The notes below the pieces were generated by a model. It was given only the letters and a program-made list of their open reading frames with translations, made no database searches and was not told the origin of the DNA. From JANMEB01 sp041745295 (GTDB lineage: Bacteria; Planctomycetota; Planctomycetia; Pirellulales; Pirellulaceae): a stretch of 64,000 bases of DNA. Positions 1 to 8,127 of this stretch are shown piece by piece. Where the stretch lies: NCBI GenBank assembly GCA_041745295.1, contig JBGTJE010000060.1, positions 186,001 to 250,000 on the forward strand, in the 5' to 3' direction. How positions within the stretch are numbered: the stretch's first letter is position 1; every line of letters starts with the position of its first letter. Both the position numbers and the translations under genes were made by a program.

Positions 1-160
1 AATTTACCGCGCCGAGCACCGCGTCCTGTCGACCTATCCGAGTAGGGACAGAGCCCGTTGGCGTCACAAATGTTACGTTCGCTAACTGTCCACCCAAGAT
101 GAGGCCGACGCGGTCGGCCGGAGTCGCGGTTGGCGGGTCGACTAGCAGACGAAGAATGAG
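1..160. other. No recognisable gene at the left edge
   Basis: I see no convincing reading frame, RNA fold or repeat in these bases. They are the 3' flank of the minus-strand tRNA and may belong to a feature cut off by the window edge. Confidence 0.4.
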
Positions 161-231
161 TTACCCGGCTAGGATTCGAACCTAGAATGACGGAACCAAA
201 ATCCGTAGTGTTACCATTACACCACCGGGCA
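161..231 (-). tRNA. tRNA-Gln, anticodon TTG
   Basis: The reverse complement folds as a 71-nt cloverleaf. The acceptor stem is TGCCCGG paired with CCGGGTA (one G-T wobble), with discriminator base A at 161. The anticodon arm is ACGGA/TCCGT around loop TTTTGGT, which puts TTG at positions 34-36 and so reads the Gln codon CAA. The T arm is CTAGG-TTCGAAT-CCTAG. CCA is not encoded, because the bases after the discriminator read CTC. It lies just downstream of rex on the same strand. Confidence 0.95.
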
Positions 232-244
232 ATCTGGGCAGAGT

Positions 245-904
245 TTACTCTTTTCGAAGTTCATTCACAACGGTAAAGGCAAGCTGTTCGAGCTTGGTCG
301 CGAGATCTACGCTAACTACGCCGACCACATTCGGCAACGTCAGGGTGACGGGCGCGAAGTTTAAAATTCCACTGACGCCCGCGCTGACCATTCGGTCGGC
401 AACTGCTTGGGCCGCTTCGGCCGGAACGGCGAGAATCGCCAGTAATATTTTGCTGCGGCGGATGTCCGCTTCGAAGGCCTCCATGGGCCGCACGCTGATC
501 TGGCGAAAACGGCGCCCCACGGTCTGTGGATTCGCGTCAAACGCAAGTTCGATTGAAAAACCTTGCGTCTGAAACCCTTGATAACCCAAGAGGGCTTGCC
601 CGAGATTGCCGCAACCGACGAGGGCGACCGACCAAATCTGATCGGTACCCAAAATCTTGCGGATTTCCGCGACGAGTTGATCGCATCGGTAGCCGATCCC
701 CGGGTAACCAAACTGGCCAAAATATGCCAAGTCCTTCCGGACCTGGGCATCTGACAATCCGAGTCGCTTCCCAAGCTTGTGGGAGCTAATGGTCTTTTGG
801 CCTTCGCGAACCAGTATCTGAATTTCGCGCAGATACAGGCTAAGCCGTTCCACAACCGATTTTGGAATGCTCTCCAACGTTTCCGAAGGTTTCGATTGGC
901 TCAC
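245..904 (-). CDS. rex: Redox-sensing transcriptional repressor Rex
   Basis: Rex is a DNA-binding repressor that senses the NADH/NAD+ ratio and controls fermentation and respiration genes. The 219-residue protein has full family length. The N-terminal winged helix (about 12-80) includes the LGLSDAQVRKDLAYFGQFG stretch typical of Rex (about 48-66). The C-terminal Rossmann domain carries the dinucleotide-binding motif GCGNLG at 97-102, and the C-terminal helix ends TVVNELRKE. The start codon is GTG at 904, preceded by AAAGG about seven bases upstream. Rex usually binds an inverted TTGTGA/TCACAA site. I see only a TTGTGAG half-site overlapping the start codon, so autoregulation is not shown. The gene stands alone; the tRNA follows and the upstream gene is divergent. 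Function is assigned with high confidence from family features; target genes are not visible here. Confidence 0.93.
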   Translation of the reverse strand: MSQSKPSETLESIPKSVVERLSLYLREIQILVREGQKTISSHKLGKRLGLSDAQVRKDLAYFGQFGYPGIGYRCDQLVAEIRKILGTDQIWSVALVGCGNLGQALLGYQGFQTQGFSIELAFDANPQTVGRRFRQISVRPMEAFEADIRRSKILLAILAVPAEAAQAVADRMVSAGVSGILNFAPVTLTLPNVVGVVSVDLATKLEQLAFTVVNELRKE

Positions 905-1484
905 AATAACCTTTCGATCGATTACGCCGGTCCTGCTCTTGGTCGGACCTCACACCATACTAAAGCACGACTGTCCCCAATCGCGAGTTCGATCGGACTG
1001 ACCCCGTTAATCCCATTAAGCCATGCAACGGTCGTTGGCGACACGATTTGTTGTTGTCACCAGGCTTGCAGAAACGGCCCACCAGGAAAACAGCCATTTT
1101 TTTATCCATTTTACCTGGCCGAACTTAAATACGGGCTATTTTTACACGAAACCGAAATCCGTTCTTACTTAGGGAGCAGAGGCCGGTTCACCGCGAAATT
1201 CGGAAAGATGGTCATTACCTTCCCATCTTTTGGAGAAAAATTAAGCGACGCATGTTTCCTAATTAAACACGCCTCGCTAATCAGCCGATTTTCACGACAG
1301 CAGGAGGGTAGAAGCAGACAAGGACGGTTTGCCGTTCCTCTATGTCCGCCGAGTGATCCGGATGCCTGTGGGCTCCAATCCCGGTGGTGTAGGTCCATTC
1401 AATGGTCAGGCATGGCGAGCGGTTCGCCAGACCAGATGCCGCCTCCAAGGTTAGAAACGTCAGATTTAGTTTGGGAGATTCAAA
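905..1484. other. Long divergent intergenic region between rex and the YTV gene
   Basis: These 580 bases separate two divergent genes and must hold both promoters. There are AT-rich patches near 1095-1150 and 1235-1280. A short hairpin (TGGCGA, five-base loop, TCGCCA) sits at 1413-1429 in the likely 5' leader of the downstream surface-protein gene. Open frames crossing the region have no protein-like character. I recognise no riboswitch or other RNA. Confidence 0.4.
1413..1429 (+). promoter_or_regulatory. Leader hairpin before the YTV protein gene
   Basis: A perfect six-base-pair inverted repeat TGGCGA/TCGCCA with a five-base loop lies about 55 bases before the start codon at 1485. It could affect leader stability or translation, but it is short and its role is inference only. 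Confidence 0.25.
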
Positions 1485-3059
1485 ATGAAAGTGGTTCTGA
1501 ATGTGCTGGCAATGGCAGCCGTTGCCTTGTCGGTCAGCACGAGCTGGGCCCATTGTTGTGGCGGAGCAAGCTACAACAACTGCGTACAGCAGGCTGAAGC
1601 TGGTGCCGTTGCGCAAGGCGCCGCACCGGTGGCGACAACTGGGGATTGTGGCTGTGGAAGCTACACGGTGATGCGAAATCGGACGCGGGTCGTTTACGAG
1701 CGACAAGAAGTCACTCGATATCGCACCTGTTCCCGAATCGTCCACGAGCAAAAACAAGTGCCCGTGACGCGCACGGTCCGCGAGACCGTATGTGAAACAA
1801 AGACGTACACGGTACGTCGACCGGTTCGCGAAACGACTTACAAAACGGTGAGCTACACCGTGCGTAAGCCCATTCGCGAAACGACTTACAAGACGGTGTG
1901 CTACACTGTGCGAAAGCCCATTCGCGAAACGACTTACAAAACGGTGAACTACACCGTGCGTAAGCCCGTTCGCGAAATGCAAACCCGCACGGTGACGTAC
2001 AACACCTACCGCAAGGTTTCGGAAACGAAATACCGAACCGTTACGCGGACCGTTCGAGTTCCGGAAACCTACACCAAGTGTGTCACCGTTCGCGGTGGTC
2101 ATTGGGAAACGCAGACCAAGGTGATTCCGGGCCGCACGATTACGCGAGTTGTTGGCGGCGGTTACGCTGACGATTGCTGCGAGGGCAATGGTCGAGGCGG
2201 CTATGGTCGCGGCGGCAATGGCGGAATCCGTGGACTGTTGTCTCGGATCTGCCCCTGCGGACATCATCGTGGCTGTGGCAACGATTGCGGTTGCGACAAT
2301 GGCTGTGGCGATGCCGGCGGCGATGATTGCTGTGGCGACGCTGGAAGTAGCAATGATTGCTGTGGTCAACAAACGGTTTGCTGCCAAATCCCTGATCGGA
2401 CAGTTTGCTGCCGAGTTTGGGTACCGACTTGCGAAACCAAGGAAGTTACCTGCACGCGATACCGTTGCGAACAAGTTTGCGAACAAGTTCCCTATACTTG
2501 CTGCCGCACCGTTTGCGAACCTTGCACCAAGCAAGTTCAGTGCTGTGTAACACGATGGGAATGCCAGACTTGCACCAAGCAAGTTCCGTGCTGCACCGTC
2601 CGATGGGAATGCCAGACTTGCACCAAGCAAGTTCCGTGCTGCACCGTCCGATGGGTATGTGAAGAACGGACCTGCCAAGTTCCGCGAACCGTTTGCCGTC
2701 AAGTTTGTGAGATGAAGACGGTTTGCTGCTCGCGTCGCGTTTGCGAACAAGTTCCTTACACGTGCACGATTTGTGTTCCGCGCACGATTTGCGAACAAGT
2801 TCCCGTGACGGTTTGCCCAGCTCCGTGCTGCGATAACGGTGGCAACGGCTGCTGCGACAACGGTGGCGCCGGAAACGCATGCTGCGATAACGGTGGCAAC
2901 GACTGCTGTGGTGACGCTGGCGGCAACAATTGCTGCCGTCGTACGCCGATCCGCAATCTGTTGTCCCGCTTCCGCGGTTTGTTAAGCCGATTGCATTGCT
3001 GCCACGCTTCACGCGGTGCGTGCGGCGACACATGCGACACGGGCTGTGGTTGCAACTAG
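1485..3059 (+). CDS. Exported cystine-rich YTV-repeat protein, probable cell-wall protein
   Basis: 524 residues. A signal peptide (about 1-22, ending STSWA) is followed by two repeat zones. Zone one (108-171) is four 16-residue units of the form YTVRKPIRETTYKTV. Zone two (347-394) is three 16-residue units of the form CTKQVPCCTVRWECQT, set within a longer run of CEQV/CRQVC segments. Between and after these lie Gly/Asp/Cys-rich linkers (CCGD, CCDNGG). Cysteine content is extreme, suggesting extensive disulphide cross-linking outside the cytoplasm. The YTV motif is the hallmark of proteins reported from the cell-wall fraction of Rhodopirellula. A structural wall or surface role is therefore the best guess; no enzyme motif is seen. 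The start ATG is followed directly by a lysine and a hydrophobic run. A strong terminator follows at 3109. A smaller Cys-rich exported protein lies at 9758-10159. Confidence 0.85.
   Translation: MKVVLNVLAMAAVALSVSTSWAHCCGGASYNNCVQQAEAGAVAQGAAPVATTGDCGCGSYTVMRNRTRVVYERQEVTRYRTCSRIVHEQKQVPVTRTVRETVCETKTYTVRRPVRETTYKTVSYTVRKPIRETTYKTVCYTVRKPIRETTYKTVNYTVRKPVREMQTRTVTYNTYRKVSETKYRTVTRTVRVPETYTKCVTVRGGHWETQTKVIPGRTITRVVGGGYADDCCEGNGRGGYGRGGNGGIRGLLSRICPCGHHRGCGNDCGCDNGCGDAGGDDCCGDAGSSNDCCGQQTVCCQIPDRTVCCRVWVPTCETKEVTCTRYRCEQVCEQVPYTCCRTVCEPCTKQVQCCVTRWECQTCTKQVPCCTVRWECQTCTKQVPCCTVRWVCEERTCQVPRTVCRQVCEMKTVCCSRRVCEQVPYTCTICVPRTICEQVPVTVCPAPCCDNGGNGCCDNGGAGNACCDNGGNDCCGDAGGNNCCRRTPIRNLLSRFRGLLSRLHCCHASRGACGDTCDTGCGCN
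1806..1997 (+). repeat. Four tandem 48-bp coding repeats (YTVRKP units)
   Basis: Units begin at 1806, 1854, 1902 and 1950 and are 48 bases each. The first three are nearly identical; the fourth diverges in its second half. Each encodes one 16-residue YTV unit in frame, so unit-number changes would keep the frame. Confidence 0.9.
2523..2666 (+). repeat. Three tandem 48-bp coding repeats (CTKQVPCC units)
   Basis: Units begin at 2523, 2571 and 2619 and are 48 bases each. Units two and three are almost identical, which suggests recent duplication or gene conversion. Each encodes a 16-residue unit with four cysteines. Confidence 0.9.
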
Positions 3060-3108
3060 TCCTCCTGATCGTTCCTAATCAGGTCGACAATCTGGTCTGA
3101 ATATTACA

Positions 3109-3142
3109 GGTGGCTCAATCCTAAGGGATTGAGCCACCTTTT
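3109..3142 (+). terminator. Rho-independent terminator of the YTV gene
   Basis: A near-perfect stem of about 14 base pairs (GGTGGCTCAATCC against GGATTGAGCCACC) with a four-base loop is followed directly by a run of eight or more T residues. It starts about 50 bases after the stop codon. It is the clearest intrinsic terminator in the window. Confidence 0.93.
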
Positions 3143-3286
3143 TTTTATAGTCGAATTGGGGGGCTTTGACCCTCCCACATGCGATGAACGGCCTTCTTCA
3201 ATCGCCCACACTTTTGTAAAATCGACTGCAGACGCCGCGTCAGCTAATGACGTCTTCAATCGACCCAATCTCACAAAGGATTTTCC

Positions 3287-3865
3287 ATGCTGAATCGAGT
3301 ACTTGCCTTCGTTGCGCTGGTCGCCTGCGGATCGACCGCGATTGCACAGACCGACAAGACGATCGACGACCAAAAGGTTTGTCCCATGATGGTCAACAAG
3401 GAAGTAAATGCCGAAAGCAAAACCGTCGAATACCAGGGGGTCACGATTCGCATGTGTTGCGACACTTGCGTCGGGCGGTTCAAGAAGTATCCCGAAGCAT
3501 ATCTCGATGAAAAATACATTCCGCAACTCAACGGAATGAAGATTCCTGAACGAAAAACCGTTCAAAAATTCTGTCCCGTTTACCCCGATCGAGTCATTAC
3601 AGAGAAAGACGCGTGGGTGAAGTATGAAGGGCGGAAGGTCTATTTGTTCAATAAGGCGGCGGTGCGCAAGTGGCAGAAAAACCCCGCAAAATATGCCAAG
3701 GCGGAGATCTTGCCACAACTAGACCTCCCGATCACACCCGAGGATGCGGCCGAACCAGCACTCGCCGGCGCTGCAGCGTCCGCATCTGACGAAGAAGAGG
3801 AAAACGAAGGGGAGAATGGCGAGGGCAAAAAATCTGCGGACGCTAAGGATGGTTCGAGCCGGTAA
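3287..3865 (+). CDS. Exported protein with YHS/TRASH-like metal-binding segment
   Basis: 192 residues. A signal peptide (1-20, cleavage likely before QTD) precedes a segment with CPMM at 32-35 and MCCDTC at 56-61, followed by FKKYPEAYL. This spacing resembles YHS or TRASH domains, which bind heavy metals through clustered cysteines. A second, partly degenerate copy follows (FCPVYP at 95-100, then YEGRKVYLFNKAAVRKW), keeping the YHS layout but with one cysteine. The C-terminus (about 150-192) is Ala/Glu-rich and probably disordered. Location is extracytoplasmic and metal binding is inferred; which metal cannot be told. It converges on a ZIP metal transporter gene across a shared hairpin, so a link to metal handling is plausible but unproven. 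Confidence 0.7.
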   Translation: MLNRVLAFVALVACGSTAIAQTDKTIDDQKVCPMMVNKEVNAESKTVEYQGVTIRMCCDTCVGRFKKYPEAYLDEKYIPQLNGMKIPERKTVQKFCPVYPDRVITEKDAWVKYEGRKVYLFNKAAVRKWQKNPAKYAKAEILPQLDLPITPEDAAEPALAGAAASASDEEEENEGENGEGKKSADAKDGSSR

Positions 3866-3938
3866 CGCTGATTGCATCGCGACTCGGAATCCGGCTGCTT
3901 CAGTAACGAGAGCGCGTTTTGCGTTCTTGTAACGGAAC

Positions 3939-3967
3939 TCGCCAGAATTCCGGCCCAAATTCTGGCG
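3939..3967. terminator. Hairpin between convergent genes; dispersed repeat copy
   Basis: A perfect 11-base-pair inverted repeat (TCGCCAGAATT/AATTCTGGCGA) with an eight-base loop lies between the convergent YHS and ZIP genes. It has no T tract on either strand. The right arm and its flank (3952-3979) recur at 37641-37668 with two mismatches in 28 bases, so this is a dispersed element that may also end transcription. Confidence 0.55.
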
Positions 3968-4008
3968 AATTAGGCTACGTCACTCGCTAGTCGAATGCGA
4001 AATGCGCT

Positions 4009-4899
4009 CTAAAGGCCCAACGAATCCACCGCGGGTGGCTTCTTCGATGCATCCGGATCGGGGACTCGGTGCGTATGGCCTGGCAGCATCTCGACTAACA
4101 CTGAGATCGCGATTCCCAAAAGTAGGGCCGCAGACAGCCGCAGTCGATCATGCTTGTGAAAGTGGACTTCCGGCAGTAAATCTCCCAAGGAAATACACAA
4201 GAATGCTCCGGCCGCGAATGCCATCACTCCCCCGATCAGTCCAAGGTTGTTTGCGGTCGGCGTTCCTACTCCCCAGGAAAAAAGCACGACTCCCAACGGC
4301 GCTGTGAGCGCTATCGCCACGTTGGCAAGTGCGATTTTCGACGCGGGCCATCGCCGTGCGGCCATCAGGCTCGTTACGGACATCGCATCGAGCGGCTTGT
4401 GGAGTGCGATCGCCAAGAATACGGAGAATCCAGTCGCCGACCACTGATTATCGACATGCGCCAACGTGGCGGCGCCCAAGGCGACACCGTCCAACAAAGT
4501 GTGAATTGTCATGCCCAGCAACAGGCCGACGCTGGATACGTCTCGCGTGCCTAGTTCTTGAGGGTTCGCATTCGACACCTCGTGATTGCAATGGGAATGA
4601 TCTTGTCGATTAGCGTCCCTGGTCTGCGATTCTGCCGTGGCGTGCTGGTGAAAATGGAAAATCCGATTGAGGAAGAACATGAACAGCACGCCTGCCAACA
4701 GCATCCACATCGCCGCTTCGAGGCTTTGCATCATGTGGACCGCTTGCGGAACCAAGTGCAACGTCGCGACGCCCAACATGACTCCGGCAACCGAGCTCAA
4801 AATCAACTGCATGCGCAAATGCGTCATCCGGATGATGGAGGGCAGCCATCCGCCGTAGAGGGAAGCGATCGCGATCACCAGACAATAGACAATTAACAT
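4009..4899 (-). CDS. ZIP-family divalent metal transporter
   Basis: 296 residues, inner-membrane protein that should import zinc or a related divalent metal. About eight hydrophobic segments are visible. A cytosolic His-rich loop lies between the third and fourth (HFHQHATAE, then HSHCNHE). The signature metal-site helices are present: HTLLDGVALG in the fourth and HKPLDAMSV in the fifth transmembrane segment, matching the family patterns HNxxDG and HExxxE only loosely (HKPLD replaces HEIPE). The carboxy end carries HFHKHD before the last helices. The start ATG leads directly into the first helix. It is convergent with the exported metal-binding protein. Substrate is inferred from family only. 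Confidence 0.88.
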   Translation of the reverse strand: MLIVYCLVIAIASLYGGWLPSIIRMTHLRMQLILSSVAGVMLGVATLHLVPQAVHMMQSLEAAMWMLLAGVLFMFFLNRIFHFHQHATAESQTRDANRQDHSHCNHEVSNANPQELGTRDVSSVGLLLGMTIHTLLDGVALGAATLAHVDNQWSATGFSVFLAIALHKPLDAMSVTSLMAARRWPASKIALANVAIALTAPLGVVLFSWGVGTPTANNLGLIGGVMAFAAGAFLCISLGDLLPEVHFHKHDRLRLSAALLLGIAISVLVEMLPGHTHRVPDPDASKKPPAVDSLGL

Positions 4900-5303
4900 A
4901 CGTTCCTGGCTCAGAATCGCTGCTATCTTAGCTGGCGGACGGGGCCAAACAAGACTCCGAGAATCGCCAAGCTAGCGCGCCTTGATGTCGCACACGGGTG
5001 CTGCTAAATGCGCAGTCTGTGGCAATGGAAGCCTGACGCGCAGGTATTGATGTTGCGCATTTCTGGTTCCCTCGCCCCGAATTTGCACGCGCATGTGGGC
5101 TAAACGATACGTCAGGGATTACCGCGTGCAGATACGCGGAGAGGGTTTGGGTGAGGGACAAAGTTGCCGAGTTCTCCCCCTCATCCTAGCATTCTCCCCT
5201 GAATGCCGTCGGAAAAAGTTTTATCGCGCTAGACTCGGCCGAGTGATTCGCCTATAGATTCGCCGCTCCACCCCGTGCACGATGTGATTCTAGCGGAGTT
5301 CCT
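4900..5303. other. Intergenic, no gene seen
   Basis: About 400 bases between divergent genes. Part of it (5140-5200) resembles the GGTGAGGG/CCCCTC-rich intergenic sequence also found near 47740, 49730 and 61500. No protein-like frame or RNA is recognised. Promoters of the ZIP gene and of the exported protein at 5304 must lie here. Confidence 0.4.
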
Positions 5304-6092
5304 ATGAAGCTGCATCTGTTCCTTCGAACGATTATCTGCTTCGCGATTGCGACGCATCTGGCGTGGAGCGATGACTTTCGGATCGAGTCCCAGGTCTATT
5401 CGGGTCGGCAAATGAAACCGGTTTCGGAAAACCTCACGTTGTTTACCGACAAAGTCGTTTATGACTTTTTATTCGATCAGGAAAATGCAGCGACGGTCAC
5501 AGAAATCGTCATCTACGACCTTGACAAAGAGCGCTTCGTGTTGCTCGATACGCAGCGCGAACTGAAACTGGAAATCCAATCGGCCGCTCTCAACGAGCTC
5601 TTGATTACGCTCAAATCCTCCGAACCTTGGCGCGAAAAGTACCCGTTTCTTTTGGAGCCGGCCTTTGAAGTAAATTACGACGAGGCTCTTCATCGCTTGG
5701 AGATGACCTCAAAAAACATGACGTACTCGGTCCAAGTCGAATCGCCGGCAAGATCGCAGGCATTTCCAGTCTACGGAAGGTTTATCGACGCCTATTCGCA
5801 ATTGAACGCGACGGATCCGCAAAAGCTGCCTCCCTTCGCCCGCTTGGAACTAAACCGTGAACTTAAATCTCGCCGAGTGATGCCGACCGAAGTCGAAATG
5901 ACGATGGAGATTCCCAATCCTGGCCTGGGCTCGACGCAAGTATCCGCAACGAGCAAACACAGCGTGATTTGGCAGCTTTCGAAAACCGACCACGAACGGA
6001 TCGAGACGGCCAATCGATCTTGGACAAAGTATCGGAATGCGACTTTGGGTGAATACCGACAATTGACGAGCCAAACCGCGGCCAAGCGATGA
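5304..6092 (+). CDS. Exported protein of unknown function
   Basis: 262 residues with a signal peptide (about 1-22, ending LAWSD). The rest is soluble, mixed alpha/beta in character, with no Cys cluster, repeat or known active-site motif. Segments such as FTDKVVYDFLFDQ, VIYDLDKERFVLLD and the C-terminal SWTKYRNATLGEYRQ look like conserved structural blocks. I recognise the style of planctomycete-specific secreted proteins but no named family. It stands alone between two spacers of more than 400 bases. Confidence 0.75.
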   Translation: MKLHLFLRTIICFAIATHLAWSDDFRIESQVYSGRQMKPVSENLTLFTDKVVYDFLFDQENAATVTEIVIYDLDKERFVLLDTQRELKLEIQSAALNELLITLKSSEPWREKYPFLLEPAFEVNYDEALHRLEMTSKNMTYSVQVESPARSQAFPVYGRFIDAYSQLNATDPQKLPPFARLELNRELKSRRVMPTEVEMTMEIPNPGLGSTQVSATSKHSVIWQLSKTDHERIETANRSWTKYRNATLGEYRQLTSQTAAKR

Positions 6093-6518
6093 GAACGCGG
6101 GATATTCGAGGCGTGTCGAAAACGCGTCGAAGCTTCTGGTTTCGCGTTTTGCGGGCAGTGGCCGGCCAAGGACTGGGCTCGATTGCCAAGTTTTTGCCTA
6201 ATTTCACGAACTACCAGCTATTCCGAGCGTTATTTAATTGAAAAAAGTTTGTAATTCTGGTTGTCAAACACCTGCCGGATGGCTGAAAATGGATGGGTCT
6301 GCGAACGATCAACGTTCGATGACGACGGCGAACAGAGAAAGAGCTTACGGCGAAAAGGAAATACGAGCGCGGTACGGTCGTCAACTGTATTCAGTTGCTT
6401 ACTGCGTCGCTTTACCGAGTCACCGGCAGATGATGGTGTCAAGGTCAAGTGTGTTTGTTGGTGCGCTTGCACCGGGCAAGCAAACTGACAAGCAATGGCG
6501 CGATCGTGGGGTGTGCGA
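6093..6518. other. Intergenic, no gene seen
   Basis: Frames on both strands in this gap have no protein-like composition. An AT-rich patch near 6230-6260 may be promoter sequence for the gene at 6519. No RNA or repeat is recognised. Confidence 0.4.
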
Positions 6519-7163
6519 ATGGTAGAGATCAAGCACAAAGACAGTGGCAAAGTAATCTTTCGCTTCGATGCTCCTTCGTTGGTCGATGCCCATCTCAACG
6601 GAGTGGATCTGCGCGGAGCGGATCTGCGCGGCGTCGATTTCACCGGAACCAGCTTCAAGGCCTGCAATCTGGCGGATGCCGATTGTCGAATGGCCAATTT
6701 TTCCAATGCCCAGTTTTACAATTGCATGCTCAAACGCGTGAATTTTGGCGAAGCCGTTTTGGAAGACGCGGAAATGAGTGACGCGGTCCTGGACGCCAGC
6801 GATTGGATCGGCACCAAAGCCAGCCGCGTCGCCTTGCGACACGCCAAGCTAAACAACGCAAACATGACCGGCGCCGATCTATCGAATTCCGATTGCAGCT
6901 TTTCGGAAATGCGCGCAATTCTCATTCACTCGAATTTGTCCGGCGCCAATTTATATGGCGTAGATTTTTCCGGGGCGGACCTCAGCCAGGCCGACTTGCA
7001 AAATGCCAATATGACGGGCGCCAAAATTCTCGGTGCCAAATTCGCCTACGCGAAAATGCAGGGTAGCATTAGCACCAACGGCAAACCCTGGGGCGGCAAT
7101 ACGACCGCGGCAAAACCCACCACCAAACGACCCTGGTGGCAAATCTGGCGGGCCGCCATCTAG
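6519..7163 (+). CDS. Pentapeptide-repeat protein
   Basis: 214 residues from the ATG at 6519; an in-frame ATG at 6495 is possible but adds eight residues without conservation. Tandem pentapeptides of the A(D/N)LxX type run from about residue 27 to 185 (for example NGVDLRGADLRGVDFTG and GADLSQADLQNANMTG). They should form a right-handed quadrilateral beta-helix, perhaps in two blocks joined by a break near SDAVLDASDWIG. The C-terminus is basic and Trp-rich (KRPWWQIW). There is no signal peptide, so it is probably cytoplasmic. Some family members mimic DNA and protect gyrase, but many are scaffolds, and nothing here chooses between them. A REPIN-like element follows. Confidence 0.88.
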   Translation: MVEIKHKDSGKVIFRFDAPSLVDAHLNGVDLRGADLRGVDFTGTSFKACNLADADCRMANFSNAQFYNCMLKRVNFGEAVLEDAEMSDAVLDASDWIGTKASRVALRHAKLNNANMTGADLSNSDCSFSEMRAILIHSNLSGANLYGVDFSGADLSQADLQNANMTGAKILGAKFAYAKMQGSISTNGKPWGGNTTAAKPTTKRPWWQIWRAAI

Positions 7164-7188
7164 ATTTGTGGCTTGCGCAAGCACGCAA

Positions 7189-7380
7189 GTAGGTCTCGCG
7201 AGCCGAGCGAGACTTTGACGAATCTCACGTTTCACCATTCTAGAAAACTTCGCACGAGCAAGCCATTTGTTGTCGGAAATTGGGCTGGGAACGACAATCA
7301 GATTGGTCGATTTGTGATAATGCAAAGTCTCGCTCGGCTCGCGAGACCTACTGACACAAAGTCTCGCTCGGCTCGCGAGA
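7189..7380. repeat. REPIN-like element, family A, copy 1
   Basis: A perfect 29-bp inverted repeat: left arm 7189-7217 (begins GTAGGTCTCGCG, ends GAGACTTTG) and right arm 7323-7351 (begins CAAAGTCTCGC, ends GAGACCTAC). They enclose a 105-base core. A third, truncated copy in right-arm orientation follows at 7357-7380. Each arm is itself a small hairpin (TCTCGC, seven-base loop, GCGAGA). The same arms occur in inverted pairs at 32541-32690 and 40685-40847, but the cores do not resemble each other. The element lies immediately upstream of the glycosylase gene; frames read through it but are not real coding. Confidence 0.9.
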
Positions 7381-7397
7381 ACGACAGGGATTCTCGA

Positions 7398-8111
7398 ATG
7401 TCGCGATCGACAACATCCGCTTGGCGTCGCTTGAACCAAGCCATCGAAACGTGCGACCGCTGTCCACGATTAATCGCCTATTGCAAGTCGGTGGGCGCAG
7501 CGAAACGTCGGGCGTATCAAGACGATGCCTATTGGGCGCGGCCTGTATCCAATTTCGGCGCAGCTCCCGCGGAGATCCTGATCGTTGGTCTGGCCCCCGG
7601 AGCCCACGGTGCGAATCGCACCGGCCGCATGTTTACCGGCGATCAAAGCGGCGTCTGGCTGTATCGCGCTTTGCACCGCGCCGGTTTGGCCACCCAGGTC
7701 GGCTCGCACAGCCGCCAGGATGAATTGCAGCTCGTGCATTGTGCCATCACAAGCGCCTGTCATTGCGCGCCCCCAGAAAATAAACCATTGCGGCAAGAAC
7801 TTGCGAACTGTCAACCATGGTTTGGGGAAACGATGGCTCTGGTTCAACCCCGAGTCATCGTGGCGCTCGGGCAAATCGCGTGGAACGCGATTTTGGCGTA
7901 CGCGGTCGAGCAAAATTGGACTTCTGGTCCACGGCCGCCGTTCGGCCACGGTCGGATCCAGCGACTCGCTGAACAACTCGCGCTCTTGGGATGTTATCAT
8001 CCGAGCCAACAGAACACGTTTACCGGGCGTTTGACCGAAGCAATGCTGGACAAAATCATGGAACGGGCCAATCGAATGGCCGGGCTTCGCCGGAAATCGA
8101 ACATCGTCTGA
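7398..8111 (+). CDS. udgB: Uracil-DNA glycosylase, family 5 (UdgB-like)
   Basis: 237 residues from ATG at 7398. Upstream in-frame codons fall in the repeat element and are rejected as coding. The enzyme removes uracil and other deaminated bases from DNA. The family-5 motif 1, GLAPGAHGANRTGRMFTGD, begins at residue 64, and motif 2, HPSQQNTFTGRLT, is near the C-terminus. Family 5 lacks the catalytic Asp/Asn found in family 1; here an Ala/His-bearing loop takes that place. Cysteines in CDRCPRL near residue 19, plus C-containing segments in the middle (HCAITSACHCAPP), suit the [4Fe-4S] cluster of families 4 and 5. It is followed after 16 bases by a CPBP protease gene, possibly co-transcribed, though no functional link is evident. 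Confidence 0.9.
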   Translation: MSRSTTSAWRRLNQAIETCDRCPRLIAYCKSVGAAKRRAYQDDAYWARPVSNFGAAPAEILIVGLAPGAHGANRTGRMFTGDQSGVWLYRALHRAGLATQVGSHSRQDELQLVHCAITSACHCAPPENKPLRQELANCQPWFGETMALVQPRVIVALGQIAWNAILAYAVEQNWTSGPRPPFGHGRIQRLAEQLALLGCYHPSQQNTFTGRLTEAMLDKIMERANRMAGLRRKSNIV

Positions 8112-8127
8112 CAACTTTTCCTTGAGA

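Noticed and set aside
1806..1997. CRISPR-like array because of regularly spaced repeats
   Set aside because: The units are contiguous with no spacers, are in frame and encode the YTV peptide; this is a coding tandem repeat.
1281..2798. A 505-codon open frame on the minus strand opposite the YTV gene
   Set aside because: It is the antisense shadow of a repetitive GC-rich gene; its product is a biased Ala/Thr/Asn run with no signal peptide or start context, while the plus frame has a signal peptide and conserved repeats.
4928..5161. 77-codon minus-strand frame before the ZIP gene
   Set aside because: The N-terminal SLTQTLS region is translated from the GGTGAGGG-type intergenic repeat; no homologous feel and no ribosome site.
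7173..7397. N-terminal extension of the uracil-DNA glycosylase
   Set aside because: The extra codons translate the inverted repeat (SLARLARPT appears twice); the family fold begins after ATG 7398.
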